From: DAOUET01 sp034430155 | Lineage (GTDB): Bacteria > Chloroflexota > Anaerolineae > Anaerolineales > UBA4823 | NCBI GenBank assembly: GCA_034430155.1 | Contig: DAOUET010000059.1 | Coordinates: forward strand, 9,860-73,859 | Reading direction: 5' to 3' | DNA: 64,000 bases | Shown: one piece after another, positions 44,903-53,266 of the stretch | How the letters are laid out: every line of letters starts with the position of its first letter | Position numbering within the stretch: position 1 is the stretch's first letter | Made by a program: the position numbers and the translations under genes | Notes under the pieces: generated by a model | Seen by the model: only the letters and a program-made list of their open reading frames with translations | Told to the model about the DNA's origin: nothing | Database searches by the model: none

Positions 44903-44939
44903 AACTGCACCCCGGGAAGTTCCTGGGGTGCAGTTTTCC
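44903..44939 (+). terminator. Intrinsic terminator after the PepSY gene
   Basis: AACTGCACCCC (44903-44913) pairs with GGGGTGCAGTT (44925-44935) and runs into TTCC. The inner GGAA/TTCC also pairs. It separates the PepSY gene from the next regulator. Confidence 0.8.
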
Positions 44940-45010
44940 TTATGCGCTCATTTAATGTAGATTTCATCTTAGCCTGCTACAATCTTCACAAGCGTGGAAG
45001 GAGAAAAACG

Positions 45011-45703
45011 ATGCGAGTACTGGTGGTCGAAGACGAGCGTAAGATATCCGCTTATGTAAAACGCGGGTTGGAAGAACAGGGCTACGCCGTAGATACGGCT
45101 TACAGCGGACCAGAAGCGCTAGATTGGGCCGAGGCAGCGCCTTACGATCTGATTATTTTGGATATTATGCTTCCCGAAATGGATGGGATCGCAGTCTGCA
45201 AGCAGCTACGCCAGCGAGGCGATCGAGTTTCGATCCTGATGCTTACCGCACGCGATGCGATCGACGATCGGGTATCCGGGCTGGACGCCGGCGCGGATGA
45301 TTACCTGATAAAACCTTTCGCCATGAAAGAATTGATGGCGCGGGTGCGGGCGCTGACCCGCCGAGGGTTGGATGCTCCAAAATCACCTGTTTTGCAGATC
45401 TCTGATCTAAAGCTGGACACGTTGACGCGTTACGTGAAACGGGGTAACCAGGCCATTAAACTAACTGCCAAAGAGTTCTCTGTACTGGAGTGCCTGATGC
45501 GTGAGCCGGAGCGAGTACTTACCCGCACCATGATTGCCGAACACGTATGGAATTATGATGTCTACAACCAATCCAATGTCGTCGATGTCTATATCCGCAA
45601 CCTCAGGCGCAAGATCGACGATGGCTATGAACTCAAATTAATCCACACCGTACGGGGAGCAGGCTACCGGATTTCTACCAAGGATGTTGATGAAGCCAAT
45701 TAA
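45011..45703 (+). CDS. OmpR-family response regulator (pair 2)
   Basis: This 230-residue regulator has a receiver domain (VVEDERKIS, phospho-Asp in LIILDIMLPEMDGIAV, LMLTARDAIDDRV, DDYLIKPFAMKEL) and a winged-helix domain (LTAKEFSVLECLMREPERVLTR, SNVVDVYIRNLRRKIDDG). The start at 45011 is preferred over an ATG 23 codons upstream because GGAG precedes it and MRVLVVEDE is the family start. It overlaps the kinase gene by 20 bases. It is closely similar to the regulator of pair 1, suggesting a duplication of the whole pair. Confidence 0.93.
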   Translation: MRVLVVEDERKISAYVKRGLEEQGYAVDTAYSGPEALDWAEAAPYDLIILDIMLPEMDGIAVCKQLRQRGDRVSILMLTARDAIDDRVSGLDAGADDYLIKPFAMKELMARVRALTRRGLDAPKSPVLQISDLKLDTLTRYVKRGNQAIKLTAKEFSVLECLMREPERVLTRTMIAEHVWNYDVYNQSNVVDVYIRNLRRKIDDGYELKLIHTVRGAGYRISTKDVDEAN

Positions 45704-47144
45704 CCAGGATTCGTATTACGCTCTCGAAAGAACCGCGTTTTGGCGCACGCTCCGCTTCCGCTTCGCGCTCTGGGTTGCTTTGCTGCTTCTGGTTGTGCTG
45801 GCAGTTTTCAGCGTTTTTGTTTACACCAACCTGAAACATAGCTTGCTGAAGGCGGTGGATGACTCGCTGCGGTTGACTGCCTCCCAGGCAAGCACCACCG
45901 CGAATATACAAAACGGCCAGATCAACTTTTCCGAGAGCTTGCCAGAAGGGTCTTCGGTCACGGATTTGCAAGAACGAGGCCTGACTATTCGAATCCTAAG
46001 CCCGGCCGGGAACCAACTCGAAGGGTTTGGCCCTTTCAGCGATTTGCCAGTCAGCGCAGAAAGCCTGGCTGCTGCTGCAGCCCATCAATCGATTTTCTTT
46101 ACGCTCAATGAACCTGGGGAAAGCGATCCGGTACGCTTTTACAGCGTGCCCATCATCGAAAACAATGCACTGGTCGGGATAGTGCAGGTAGTGCAATCCC
46201 TAGGAGATGTGGAGGACACTTTAGACCGCTTGCTAACTGCGCTTCTGCTGAGTGCACCCCTGCTGGTCGGTGTGGCTGGGCTGGGTGGCTACTTCCTGAC
46301 AGCGCGGGCATTGGCTCCCGTCGACCAGATGACGCGAACAGCCAGAAGGATCTCAGCTGAAGACCTGTCAGCGCGTTTTAATCTACCGGTCACCAACGAT
46401 GAAGTCGGGCGTCTGGCGTCAACTTTCGATAATATGCTCAGAAGACTGGATGACGCCTTCCGGCGTGAGCGACAATTCACTGCGGATGCATCACACGAGC
46501 TGCGCACGCCCCTGACTGCCATGCAAGCTATTATCAGCGTTGTCCGTCAAGAACGGCGCACTCCGCAAGATTATGAGCAGGCTCTAGACGATCTGGCTGA
46601 AGAAACCGACCGGCTAAGATCGTTGACCGAGGATCTGTTAAATCTGGCGCGGGGTGACTCTAATAAACCCCTCGAGTTTGAGGAAGTGGATATAACTACG
46701 CTCTTGTTCGATCTGAGCGATTCGCTGCGTACCTTAGCCGAAGATAAGGGATTGAGGTTAACTACTAACATCTCAGAGCGCATCACCATAACCGGCGACA
46801 GTGACAGTTTGATTCGTCTTTTCGCTAACTTGCTAGATAATGCTATCAAATTCACCTCCAAGGGCGGCATTATGCTATCCGCTCATCGTGCAATCGATAA
46901 CATGCTGGAAGTCTCGATAACAGACAGCGGGGACGGTATTCCGGCTGAGGATCTACCCTACATCTTTGACCGGTTTTATCGAGTCGAGAAATCAAGGGCG
47001 GCGCGCGGTACTGGTCTGGGTCTGGCGATCGTAGCCAATATCGCTGAGGCTCATGGGGGTTCTATTGAAGTTTCCAGCACAGTCGGCCAAGGGACGACCT
47101 TCCATGTCCGCCTGCCGATCTCTTCCCGATCCCTTTCTCTTTAA
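45684..47144 (+). CDS. Membrane sensor histidine kinase (pair 2)
   Basis: This 486-residue kinase has a membrane helix (about 24-52), an extracytoplasmic sensor (about 53-180), a second helix (about 186-208), HAMP (residues after ARALAPVDQMTRTARRI), HisKA with His271 in ADASHELRTPLTA and HATPase (NLLDNAIKFTSKGG, DSGDGIPAEDLPYIF, GTGLGLAIVANIAEAHGG). It acts with the regulator just upstream, whose gene it overlaps. Its arrangement parallels pair 1. ATG 45690 is an equally possible start. The 274 bases after it hold the promoter of the next gene and nothing else I recognise. Confidence 0.92.
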   Translation: MLMKPINQDSYYALERTAFWRTLRFRFALWVALLLLVVLAVFSVFVYTNLKHSLLKAVDDSLRLTASQASTTANIQNGQINFSESLPEGSSVTDLQERGLTIRILSPAGNQLEGFGPFSDLPVSAESLAAAAAHQSIFFTLNEPGESDPVRFYSVPIIENNALVGIVQVVQSLGDVEDTLDRLLTALLLSAPLLVGVAGLGGYFLTARALAPVDQMTRTARRISAEDLSARFNLPVTNDEVGRLASTFDNMLRRLDDAFRRERQFTADASHELRTPLTAMQAIISVVRQERRTPQDYEQALDDLAEETDRLRSLTEDLLNLARGDSNKPLEFEEVDITTLLFDLSDSLRTLAEDKGLRLTTNISERITITGDSDSLIRLFANLLDNAIKFTSKGGIMLSAHRAIDNMLEVSITDSGDGIPAEDLPYIFDRFYRVEKSRAARGTGLGLAIVANIAEAHGGSIEVSSTVGQGTTFHVRLPISSRSLSL

Positions 47145-47418
47145 AAGCATATAGATCATACATAACCGGTACTGAGCGCGACCTCCTGGCAGGGGGATAT
47201 AGCCGGAAAGACAAAGCAACAACACCTCCAGGAGAATGGTTTGCCGGCAGACCAGCAGCCGCTTTCAATTCATTCGAGATTAAAAAATCTAAATCTTATC
47301 CTAATCACTTCTTCACATTTTCTAAACAACTGATTGGTATCCTTTGAAAGGATCCAATGAGGCCGATGCTCGGTCTTGGAAAAAATGAAATATCAATCAG
47401 AAAACAAGGAGTAGATGT

Positions 47419-48360
47419 ATGAATAAATTTGTCAAATGGTCTATAGCGCTGCTTAGCGGCACAATAATCCTGGCCGTGGCTGCAGGTGTTGTGGCATTCA
47501 GTTTCACCTCAAATGCCAGCGCCAAAGCAGCCGCGGTCCTGCATACTAACATTGGTGTCATGAACTTTCGAGGCGGTCCGGGTTTCCCCAGCGGTAAATC
47601 CGCTGAAGAAGAAGCCCTGGCGAACGCACTGGGCATCAGTGTAGAAGAATTACAATCGGCCCAGCAAGAAGCGAGTGATGCCGCCATCCAACAGGCTGTC
47701 GAAAAGGGCTTGATCACCCAAGACCAGGCTGATGCTATGATCTTGCGCGGCTACCGATTCTCCTTTGGGGACGGATTTGAGGGTCACGGGGTTTTTGGAC
47801 CTGACAGCGGCATCAATTACGATGAACTGCTGGCCAATGCTTTGGGGATCAGCGTCGACAAGCTCGAGGCTGCCCGCCAGCAAGCCGAATCCGATTTGCT
47901 GGCCCAGGCTGTTGCCAACGGTACGCTCACCCAGGAACAGGCAGACATGATCAAGGCGCGCCAGGCTCTGCAGAGTTATCTGGATCCGAACGCACTGTTC
48001 GCTCAAGCCCTGGGGATCAGCACCGCACAGCTACAAACTTATCGTGACCAAGGCATGACTTTGAGCCAAATCCTCGCTCAGGTCGGAAAGACAGCTGTTG
48101 AAGTGCGTGATGCCGAGCAGGCTGCTTACCAGGCAGCCGTGGCGAAAGCCGTTAGCGATGGCGTGATCACCCAGGCCCAAGCTGACCAAATCCTGGCCGG
48201 TGGTTTCAGAGGAGCCGGTGGATTTGGCTGCGGAGCGGGTTTCAGCGGGCACGGCGGACGTGGAGGCGGCGGGTTTGGCAAATTCGGCGGTGGATTTAAC
48301 CGAGCTCCGAATTTTAAGCCGAACACCACACCCTCTGCGACACCGGGCAGTGGACTCTAA
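47419..48360 (+). CDS. Secreted protein with three helical repeats and Gly-rich tail
   Basis: This 313-residue exported protein has an N-terminal membrane or signal segment (about 8-35) and three copies of a helical unit, seen as LANALGISVEEL, LANALGISVDKL and AQALGISTAQL, each followed by GLITQDQADAMI-like sequence (GTLTQEQADMIK, GVITQAQADQIL). After the third copy comes a Gly-rich stretch (FRGAGGFGCGAGFSGHGG) and a Pro/Thr tail. Similar ALGIS/QADxI repeats occur in bacterial envelope proteins of unknown role. AAGGAG precedes the ATG. It lies between pairs 2 and 3 and may be a target of either. Confidence 0.75.
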   Translation: MNKFVKWSIALLSGTIILAVAAGVVAFSFTSNASAKAAAVLHTNIGVMNFRGGPGFPSGKSAEEEALANALGISVEELQSAQQEASDAAIQQAVEKGLITQDQADAMILRGYRFSFGDGFEGHGVFGPDSGINYDELLANALGISVDKLEAARQQAESDLLAQAVANGTLTQEQADMIKARQALQSYLDPNALFAQALGISTAQLQTYRDQGMTLSQILAQVGKTAVEVRDAEQAAYQAAVAKAVSDGVITQAQADQILAGGFRGAGGFGCGAGFSGHGGRGGGGFGKFGGGFNRAPNFKPNTTPSATPGSGL

Positions 48361-48402
48361 TTAAACCCAGGACTACAGGATTGTATCTCTAGAATTGAAA
48401 TC

Positions 48403-48430
48403 GGGAGCGCAGCCAAAAGCTGCGCTCCTC
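48403..48430 (+). terminator. Hairpin after the repeat protein
   Basis: GGAGCGCAGC (48404-48413) pairs with GCTGCGCTCC (48419-48428) around a 5-base loop. The T tract is poor (TCCTGG). It lies 43 bases after the stop. The following 235 bases hold a TATAAT near 48555, probably the promoter of pair 3, and a palindromic AGGACAGGTGTCCT. Confidence 0.55.
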
Positions 48431-48667
48431 CTGGTAGTAGAAGAACGAGTATAGTTGTGGGTGGCAGGTCGCAAAATTTCCCTGCAAGCGCTATCCATGA
48501 TTTAAAGTACACGAAAACCTCCAGATGATTAAGAAAATTATCGGTACAATATAATATGTGCCATAATGGTTATGCTTGCAGGACAGGTGTCCTCAATGGC
48601 CAGCATCGATGACCCGGTCACTCTGGAAATTTCACTGGTCGCTGCGGTCCAGTAAGCAGGAGGCGAA

Positions 48668-49357
48668 ATGGCGAGAAGAATCCTGGTTGTGGATGATAAG
48701 AAAGAACTGCGAGCTTTATTAAAGCAGTACTTAACTCAAGAAGGTTTCGAAATCCTCACGGCCAGCGATGGACAGGAAGCCCTGTTCGTTGCCCGCCAGG
48801 AAAAACCTAACTTGATCATCCTGGATCTGATGATGCCGAATATGGGCGGGTATGAGTTTATGCGGGTGTATGCTCGGGAGGCAGAGACCCCCATAATCAT
48901 CCTGACGGCCAAACTGGAAGAAAACGAAAAAGTGTTAGGGCTGGAATTGGGGGCAGATGATTATGTGACCAAGCCGTTCAGCATGCGCGAACTTACTGCC
49001 CGCGTAAGGGCCGTGCTACGCCGGATGGAGAAACAGACGGTCGAACAGGATATTTTACGGGCGGCTGATATCACGGTGGACCGGGTTGGACGAATGGTGG
49101 TGGTAAGCGATAGACAAGTAGAGCTTACCCCGTCAGAATTTAATTTGTTGGCGACATTGATGGCTGCTCCCGGCAGGACGTTTTCACGCCAGGAATTGCT
49201 GGAACGCATCCAGAAGACAACTTACGAGGGCTACGAACGCACTATCGACGTGCATATCCGTAATCTGCGCGCCAAAATTGAACCAGAAGCCTCCAGACCG
49301 AGGTATGTGGAAACCGTTTATGGCATCGGCTACCGCTTTGCGCCACAGCGCAAGTGA
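48668..49357 (+). CDS. OmpR-family response regulator (pair 3)
   Basis: This 229-residue regulator has a receiver domain (VVDDKKELR, phospho-Asp in LIILDLMMPNMGGYEF, IILTAKLEENEKVLG, DDYVTKPFSMRELTARV) and a winged-helix domain (LTPSEFNLLATLMAAPGRTFSR, ERTIDVHIRNLRAKIE). It is more distant from the regulators of pairs 1 and 2 than those are from each other and resembles the PhoP/MtrA-like branch. The kinase gene follows after 15 bases. GGAGG lies before the ATG. Confidence 0.93.
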   Translation: MARRILVVDDKKELRALLKQYLTQEGFEILTASDGQEALFVARQEKPNLIILDLMMPNMGGYEFMRVYAREAETPIIILTAKLEENEKVLGLELGADDYVTKPFSMRELTARVRAVLRRMEKQTVEQDILRAADITVDRVGRMVVVSDRQVELTPSEFNLLATLMAAPGRTFSRQELLERIQKTTYEGYERTIDVHIRNLRAKIEPEASRPRYVETVYGIGYRFAPQRK

Positions 49358-49372
49358 TCAAGTAAGGAACTT

Positions 49373-50746
49373 ATGATACGCTCACTGGCTTCCAAATTAA
49401 CGCTGGCCTTTCTGCTGGTCGGTTTGACCGGAGCTGTTCTGGTGGCGGTCTTCGTCCGGCAGCGTACCCAACGTGAGTTTGACCAATTCATTTTGGATCA
49501 AAATCAACAAGCCCTGGTTAGTAACCTGACCGAGTATTACCAAGAAAATGGGAGCTGGAACGGTATAGATAGCGTATTCCGCCCTGGCAGGGGTGAACCC
49601 TTCCCTAACCCGTATGCCGGGGCACGCTGGGAAGTGCGCCGAGCTCTTTTCACCGTTGCAGATGCGAATGGGACGATAGTATTAGCAGGCGGGCAGGAGC
49701 GCCTGGGCCAACAAATTTCTCAGTCTAACCTGAACAAGGGTGTGCCCTTGGAAGTAGACGGTGAAACCGTTGGATGGTTGCTGTTTACACAAGTTCTGGA
49801 ACGCTTTAACCCTGGCACCCCGGAGGGGAATTTTTTAACCAGTTTGAACCAGGCTACCATATTCAGCGCGCTGGGAGCCGTCGGAATCGCTTTGGTATTA
49901 GGGGGAATCCTGGCTTACACGCTGACACGCTCTTTGCGGGAATTGACCTCTGCCACACAGATGCTGGCAAAGGGGAAACTGGGCCATAAGGTCAAAGTCC
50001 GCTCGCGGGACGAGCTGGGTGTGCTGGCCGAATCGTTCAACCAGATGAGCGCTGAGTTAGCGCATGCCAATGATTTACGCCGCCGCATGACTGCGGATAT
50101 TGCCCACGATTTACGCACCCCGCTGAGCGTGATATTAGGATACACTGAGGCCTTGAGCGATGGAAAGCTGCAGGCTACTCCAGAGATGTACGCCGTAATG
50201 CATACGGAAGCCCAGCGCCTCAGCCATTTGATCGACGATCTGAAGACCATCTCTCTAGCCGATGCGGGCGAGCTCCCACTCATGCCCCAGCTGATTGACC
50301 CGGGGGAGTTGCTGAGGCGCACTGCCATCGCGCACCAGGTCAAAGCCCAGAAGGAAAATATTGCGATCAAGGTGGATACGGCCCCAGACCTGCCCCTGGT
50401 GGAAGTGGACGTGGAACGCATAGCCCAGGTATTGGGAAACCTGGTAAGCAACGCGCTGCGCTACACCCCCTCAGGAGGTGAGATCCGGTTGTCCGCTCAA
50501 AGAGAAGACGGTGGAGTAAGCCTGCAGGTTACCGATACCGGTATGGGTATCGCCGTGGAGGATTTGCCCTATCTCTTTGAGCGATCTTTTCGGCGGGATA
50601 AAGCTCGCCAGCAGCCAAGTGGTGAAAGTGGTCTGGGCCTGGCTATCGCCAAATCGCTGGTAGAAGCCCATGGTGGCACGATTTCGGTTGAAAGTGCTTT
50701 AGGCACGGGGACAACTTTTAGGATCCATCTTCCAGCCAGTGAATGA
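49373..50746 (+). CDS. Membrane sensor histidine kinase (pair 3)
   Basis: This 457-residue kinase has a membrane helix (about 7-27), an extracytoplasmic sensor (about 28-160), a second helix (about 163-185), HAMP, HisKA (TADIAHDLRTPLSVILGY) and HATPase (NLVSNALRYTPSGG, DTGMGIAVEDLPYLF, ESGLGLAIAKSLVEAHGG). The AHDLRTPL phospho-acceptor box and the layout are of the BaeS type. It acts with the regulator encoded 15 bases upstream. The extracytoplasmic part has no motif I recognise. Confidence 0.92.
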   Translation: MIRSLASKLTLAFLLVGLTGAVLVAVFVRQRTQREFDQFILDQNQQALVSNLTEYYQENGSWNGIDSVFRPGRGEPFPNPYAGARWEVRRALFTVADANGTIVLAGGQERLGQQISQSNLNKGVPLEVDGETVGWLLFTQVLERFNPGTPEGNFLTSLNQATIFSALGAVGIALVLGGILAYTLTRSLRELTSATQMLAKGKLGHKVKVRSRDELGVLAESFNQMSAELAHANDLRRRMTADIAHDLRTPLSVILGYTEALSDGKLQATPEMYAVMHTEAQRLSHLIDDLKTISLADAGELPLMPQLIDPGELLRRTAIAHQVKAQKENIAIKVDTAPDLPLVEVDVERIAQVLGNLVSNALRYTPSGGEIRLSAQREDGGVSLQVTDTGMGIAVEDLPYLFERSFRRDKARQQPSGESGLGLAIAKSLVEAHGGTISVESALGTGTTFRIHLPASE

Positions 50747-50757
50747 ATCATTACCTC

Positions 50758-50975
50758 TCAAGGATACGCCAACCCATCAGAATAAACCCTTCGCAGCAAG
50801 GCGCGCACACGTGCAACCAATACCCTGGGTTGGAAAGCTTCCACCAGGCAAAGATCCGCACCAGCTTCTAAAGCCATCAGCCGGGCCTCATCCTTAATCC
50901 CTTCACCCAATAAGATAAATTGTTCCAAATCGCACTGCTCACTTCTCGGCGCAGCCGTGTCGTCTGCATGTGGGG
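50758..50975 (-). pseudogene. Response-regulator receiver-domain remnant
   Basis: The minus strand reads CDLEQFILLGEGIKDEARLM, ALEAGADLCLVEAF and QPRVLVARVRALLRRVYSD before a stop. This is the last third of a receiver domain and its linker. The frame has no start codon and lacks the phospho-acceptor region. The usual DDYLVKPF has become ADLCLVEAF, losing the conserved Lys. It is most likely a decayed regulator. It lies convergent with kinase 3 and directly after the next membrane-protein gene. Confidence 0.55.
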
Positions 50976-51950
50976 TTAGCTGTCAGTTGATTTGCTAAGG
51001 TTGTCACTTTTTCCAAAATATCGTTTTGAGTATATGATCAATCCTAAAGTAATTAATAACGGAACAGCAATGAGGCCCACAAGATGATAATCGTGAAGAA
51101 GGGTCAACTTGTCTAAAAATTCCATTTCATATGTTGGTAAATTCATCATTAGGATAATATCGGAAAAACCATGTCTAGAAAAAGACATTACAGATGAAAT
51201 GGTTAGCAAAGAAACATATATCAATGAGCCCCACCAGGCCCATATTTCCAACCGGACTGTTCCATAAATCAGAATACCCAAAATTAGGATACAAAGAGAA
51301 ATTATATAAACTGATTGACGACCAAGCATGATTTGTCTGAACATCGGAAACAAACTTTGAAAGAAAATCGCAATGTGCATCCCTGTGACCATGGTTACAA
51401 ACAGAAGTAATAAGGCCAGTAAAGGGAAAGGATATCTTTCCGTCCAGTATCTGTTTGAATCGTGCTCTTCGAACACCGATCTGAGTTTTTCGCTTTTGTA
51501 GAACCAAAGTGCTAGAACAGGTAACAAAATCAGAAAGGTAAACGAAGAAACTCCAATTATGAACAATCGTACAAACAGAACATCTCGGCTAATTTCAAGT
51601 TTTAATGCCGATGGTATCAGCACAATCAAATTACCAACAAGCAAGATGCCTGCTCCTAACCAAAACCATATGTAAAGTTGGGTGAGAGTTAATGCCCAGC
51701 GGCGCAACTTTACGTGTCCAATTCCCACAGGTATGAATAAGGCAGCAATGATGTAATATCCAATATTCTGAACCACCAAAGCGGCAAACCAAAATGACCC
51801 TATCCCAAAACCATCATAGTGAAAACGACCACCTTTTGAAAAAAGATAGAAAACGAATATTTCTAGTGGCCCATAATATGCAGCAATTAAACCGACGATG
51901 ATTAGTAAAACACCGATTATTCTCAGGAAATTGAGTATAAGCTTCTGCAT
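50976..51950 (-). CDS. Polytopic membrane protein of unknown function
   Basis: This 324-residue protein has about nine hydrophobic helices and little outside them. I recognise no family. The gene is more AT-rich than its neighbours. It stands alone between the receiver remnant and an empty region, with no same-strand partner close by. The frame could begin 13 codons earlier at 51989 (MVRFHLPAHRDEQ); the start at 51950 is preferred because the helix begins soon after it. The base composition hints at acquisition, but there is no mobile gene nearby. Confidence 0.65.
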   Translation of the reverse strand: MQKLILNFLRIIGVLLIIVGLIAAYYGPLEIFVFYLFSKGGRFHYDGFGIGSFWFAALVVQNIGYYIIAALFIPVGIGHVKLRRWALTLTQLYIWFWLGAGILLVGNLIVLIPSALKLEISRDVLFVRLFIIGVSSFTFLILLPVLALWFYKSEKLRSVFEEHDSNRYWTERYPFPLLALLLLFVTMVTGMHIAIFFQSLFPMFRQIMLGRQSVYIISLCILILGILIYGTVRLEIWAWWGSLIYVSLLTISSVMSFSRHGFSDIILMMNLPTYEMEFLDKLTLLHDYHLVGLIAVPLLITLGLIIYSKRYFGKSDNLSKSTDS

Positions 51951-52009
51951 TTGCTCATCACGATGGGCAGGTAGATGAAACCTCACCATTTATTGCCAGC
52001 TAACTTTTC

Positions 52010-52396
52010 GATTAAAAATCATGTCTGTATAATCTAATTTCTTAAGCAAAGGAAAGGGATGGTCGGATGGTGATTGCAGGAAAGCGCGGTCGCGCCAGTG
52101 CGGTCTAAATCGAGCAGACAGATCGTAAAACTAAATGGTATTCCAGCCATGGAGCCTGCTCCTTTCTCCGCCCCCTAAGGCGGATTCTTGAAATGTAGTA
52201 TCTGGAACTACTATACAAGTTTTTTCCCCGCGATGCAAGAGGCGTGGCGGAGAGGCAGGCGTATCTTATGGACACTGCCTGCACTCACTTCACCAGGAGG
52301 TCGATGACGAGGGGGTTGGGGGCAGAGGCAGACTCGAAACTTCAAGACCTGAGAAAGAGCGTGATAGCGTGAAGGTAGAAGGTTCCGGAGAAACCC
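52010..52396. other. Intergenic region downstream of the carotenoid operon
   Basis: These 387 bases between the membrane-protein gene and the end of the lycopene cyclase gene hold no gene I can support. A small hairpin CCGCC / GGCGG lies near 52173-52191 and could end the carotenoid transcript weakly. No repeat from elsewhere in the window recurs here. Confidence 0.45.
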
Positions 52397-53266
52397 TCAA
52401 TTGGGGCGAAGCAGATTGGTTCGCGTACCTGAGACCGGCGCCTCATGTTTTACTCCCAACCGCTTAGGGAGGTGGGGAGCGTCTGGGCTGGGAAACCACC
52501 GATACCTCCAGGAAGTCCACCGCTCCTGGCTGGCGCGAGCCATGGTTAACGTCAGGCCAAATCCGATGAGCATAACCGTGGTCAAAAAAAACCCAGCTTC
52601 CTCTATTGGCAGCCTCCCGATGAATATTCCGGTCGACTGGGCTGGGTCAATGGTCCAGGTACCGGAAGAAATGGCCAGTGAATCTGCTACAGATATATAA
52701 AGGAATACAGGCAGAACCGCCAAAGCGACAAGCTTGCGAAAATGCCACAAGATGTCCGCGCCGAAAGCGAATTGTACGCCAATGGCGGGCAGCGCCCAGA
52801 GGAGGATTAACGAAAAGTATGTCCCCGGTTTCCAGCCTGAGACGAAGACATAGACTCCCCCCATCCAGACCATTCCAAGGATGGTCGGTAATATGATGCG
52901 GATATTCCTTCCAGGTTTGAATTCTCCGGGTGGGATTAACCTGCGGGCGAGGAACCACCACCAAACGCCGGTTAGAATGGTCTCGAGAACGAAGAAAGTA
53001 TATTCTTCTATCGGGACCCAGCCCAAGATCAACCCGGAGATGAGTTTTGGATCGTAATACCACACCCCTGTGGCGACCAGGTAGTTGTCCCATGGCGTAG
53101 TGTAGGTAACCGCCAACAGCACGTGCAAGACAATCGCTATCCAGATTGCCCGCCGGTTTTGGAATTCAGGGATGATTTTCCCACGACGCTCATACCACCA
53201 CGTGATAATCAAGAAAATAATCAACGGGCCTGCCAGGAATTGGAACAAAAAACCGAAGTACGTCAT
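52397..53266 (-). CDS. crtY: Lycopene cyclase, fused CrtYc-CrtYd type
   Basis: This 289-residue membrane protein consists of two homologous halves, each with the lycopene-cyclase-domain signature: PIEEYTFFVLETILTG (85-100) and PIEEAGFFLTTVMLIG (220-235). In many actinobacteria the halves are separate CrtYc and CrtYd chains; fused forms occur in archaea and, joined to phytoene synthase, in fungi. It closes lycopene ends to beta or epsilon rings. An upstream frame extends 86 codons, but the ATG at 53266 overlaps the P450 stop (ATGA), showing translational coupling. It is the last gene of the carotenoid operon. Confidence 0.88.
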   Translation of the reverse strand: MTYFGFLFQFLAGPLIIFLIITWWYERRGKIIPEFQNRRAIWIAIVLHVLLAVTYTTPWDNYLVATGVWYYDPKLISGLILGWVPIEEYTFFVLETILTGVWWWFLARRLIPPGEFKPGRNIRIILPTILGMVWMGGVYVFVSGWKPGTYFSLILLWALPAIGVQFAFGADILWHFRKLVALAVLPVFLYISVADSLAISSGTWTIDPAQSTGIFIGRLPIEEAGFFLTTVMLIGFGLTLTMARASQERWTSWRYRWFPSPDAPHLPKRLGVKHEAPVSGTRTNLLRPN

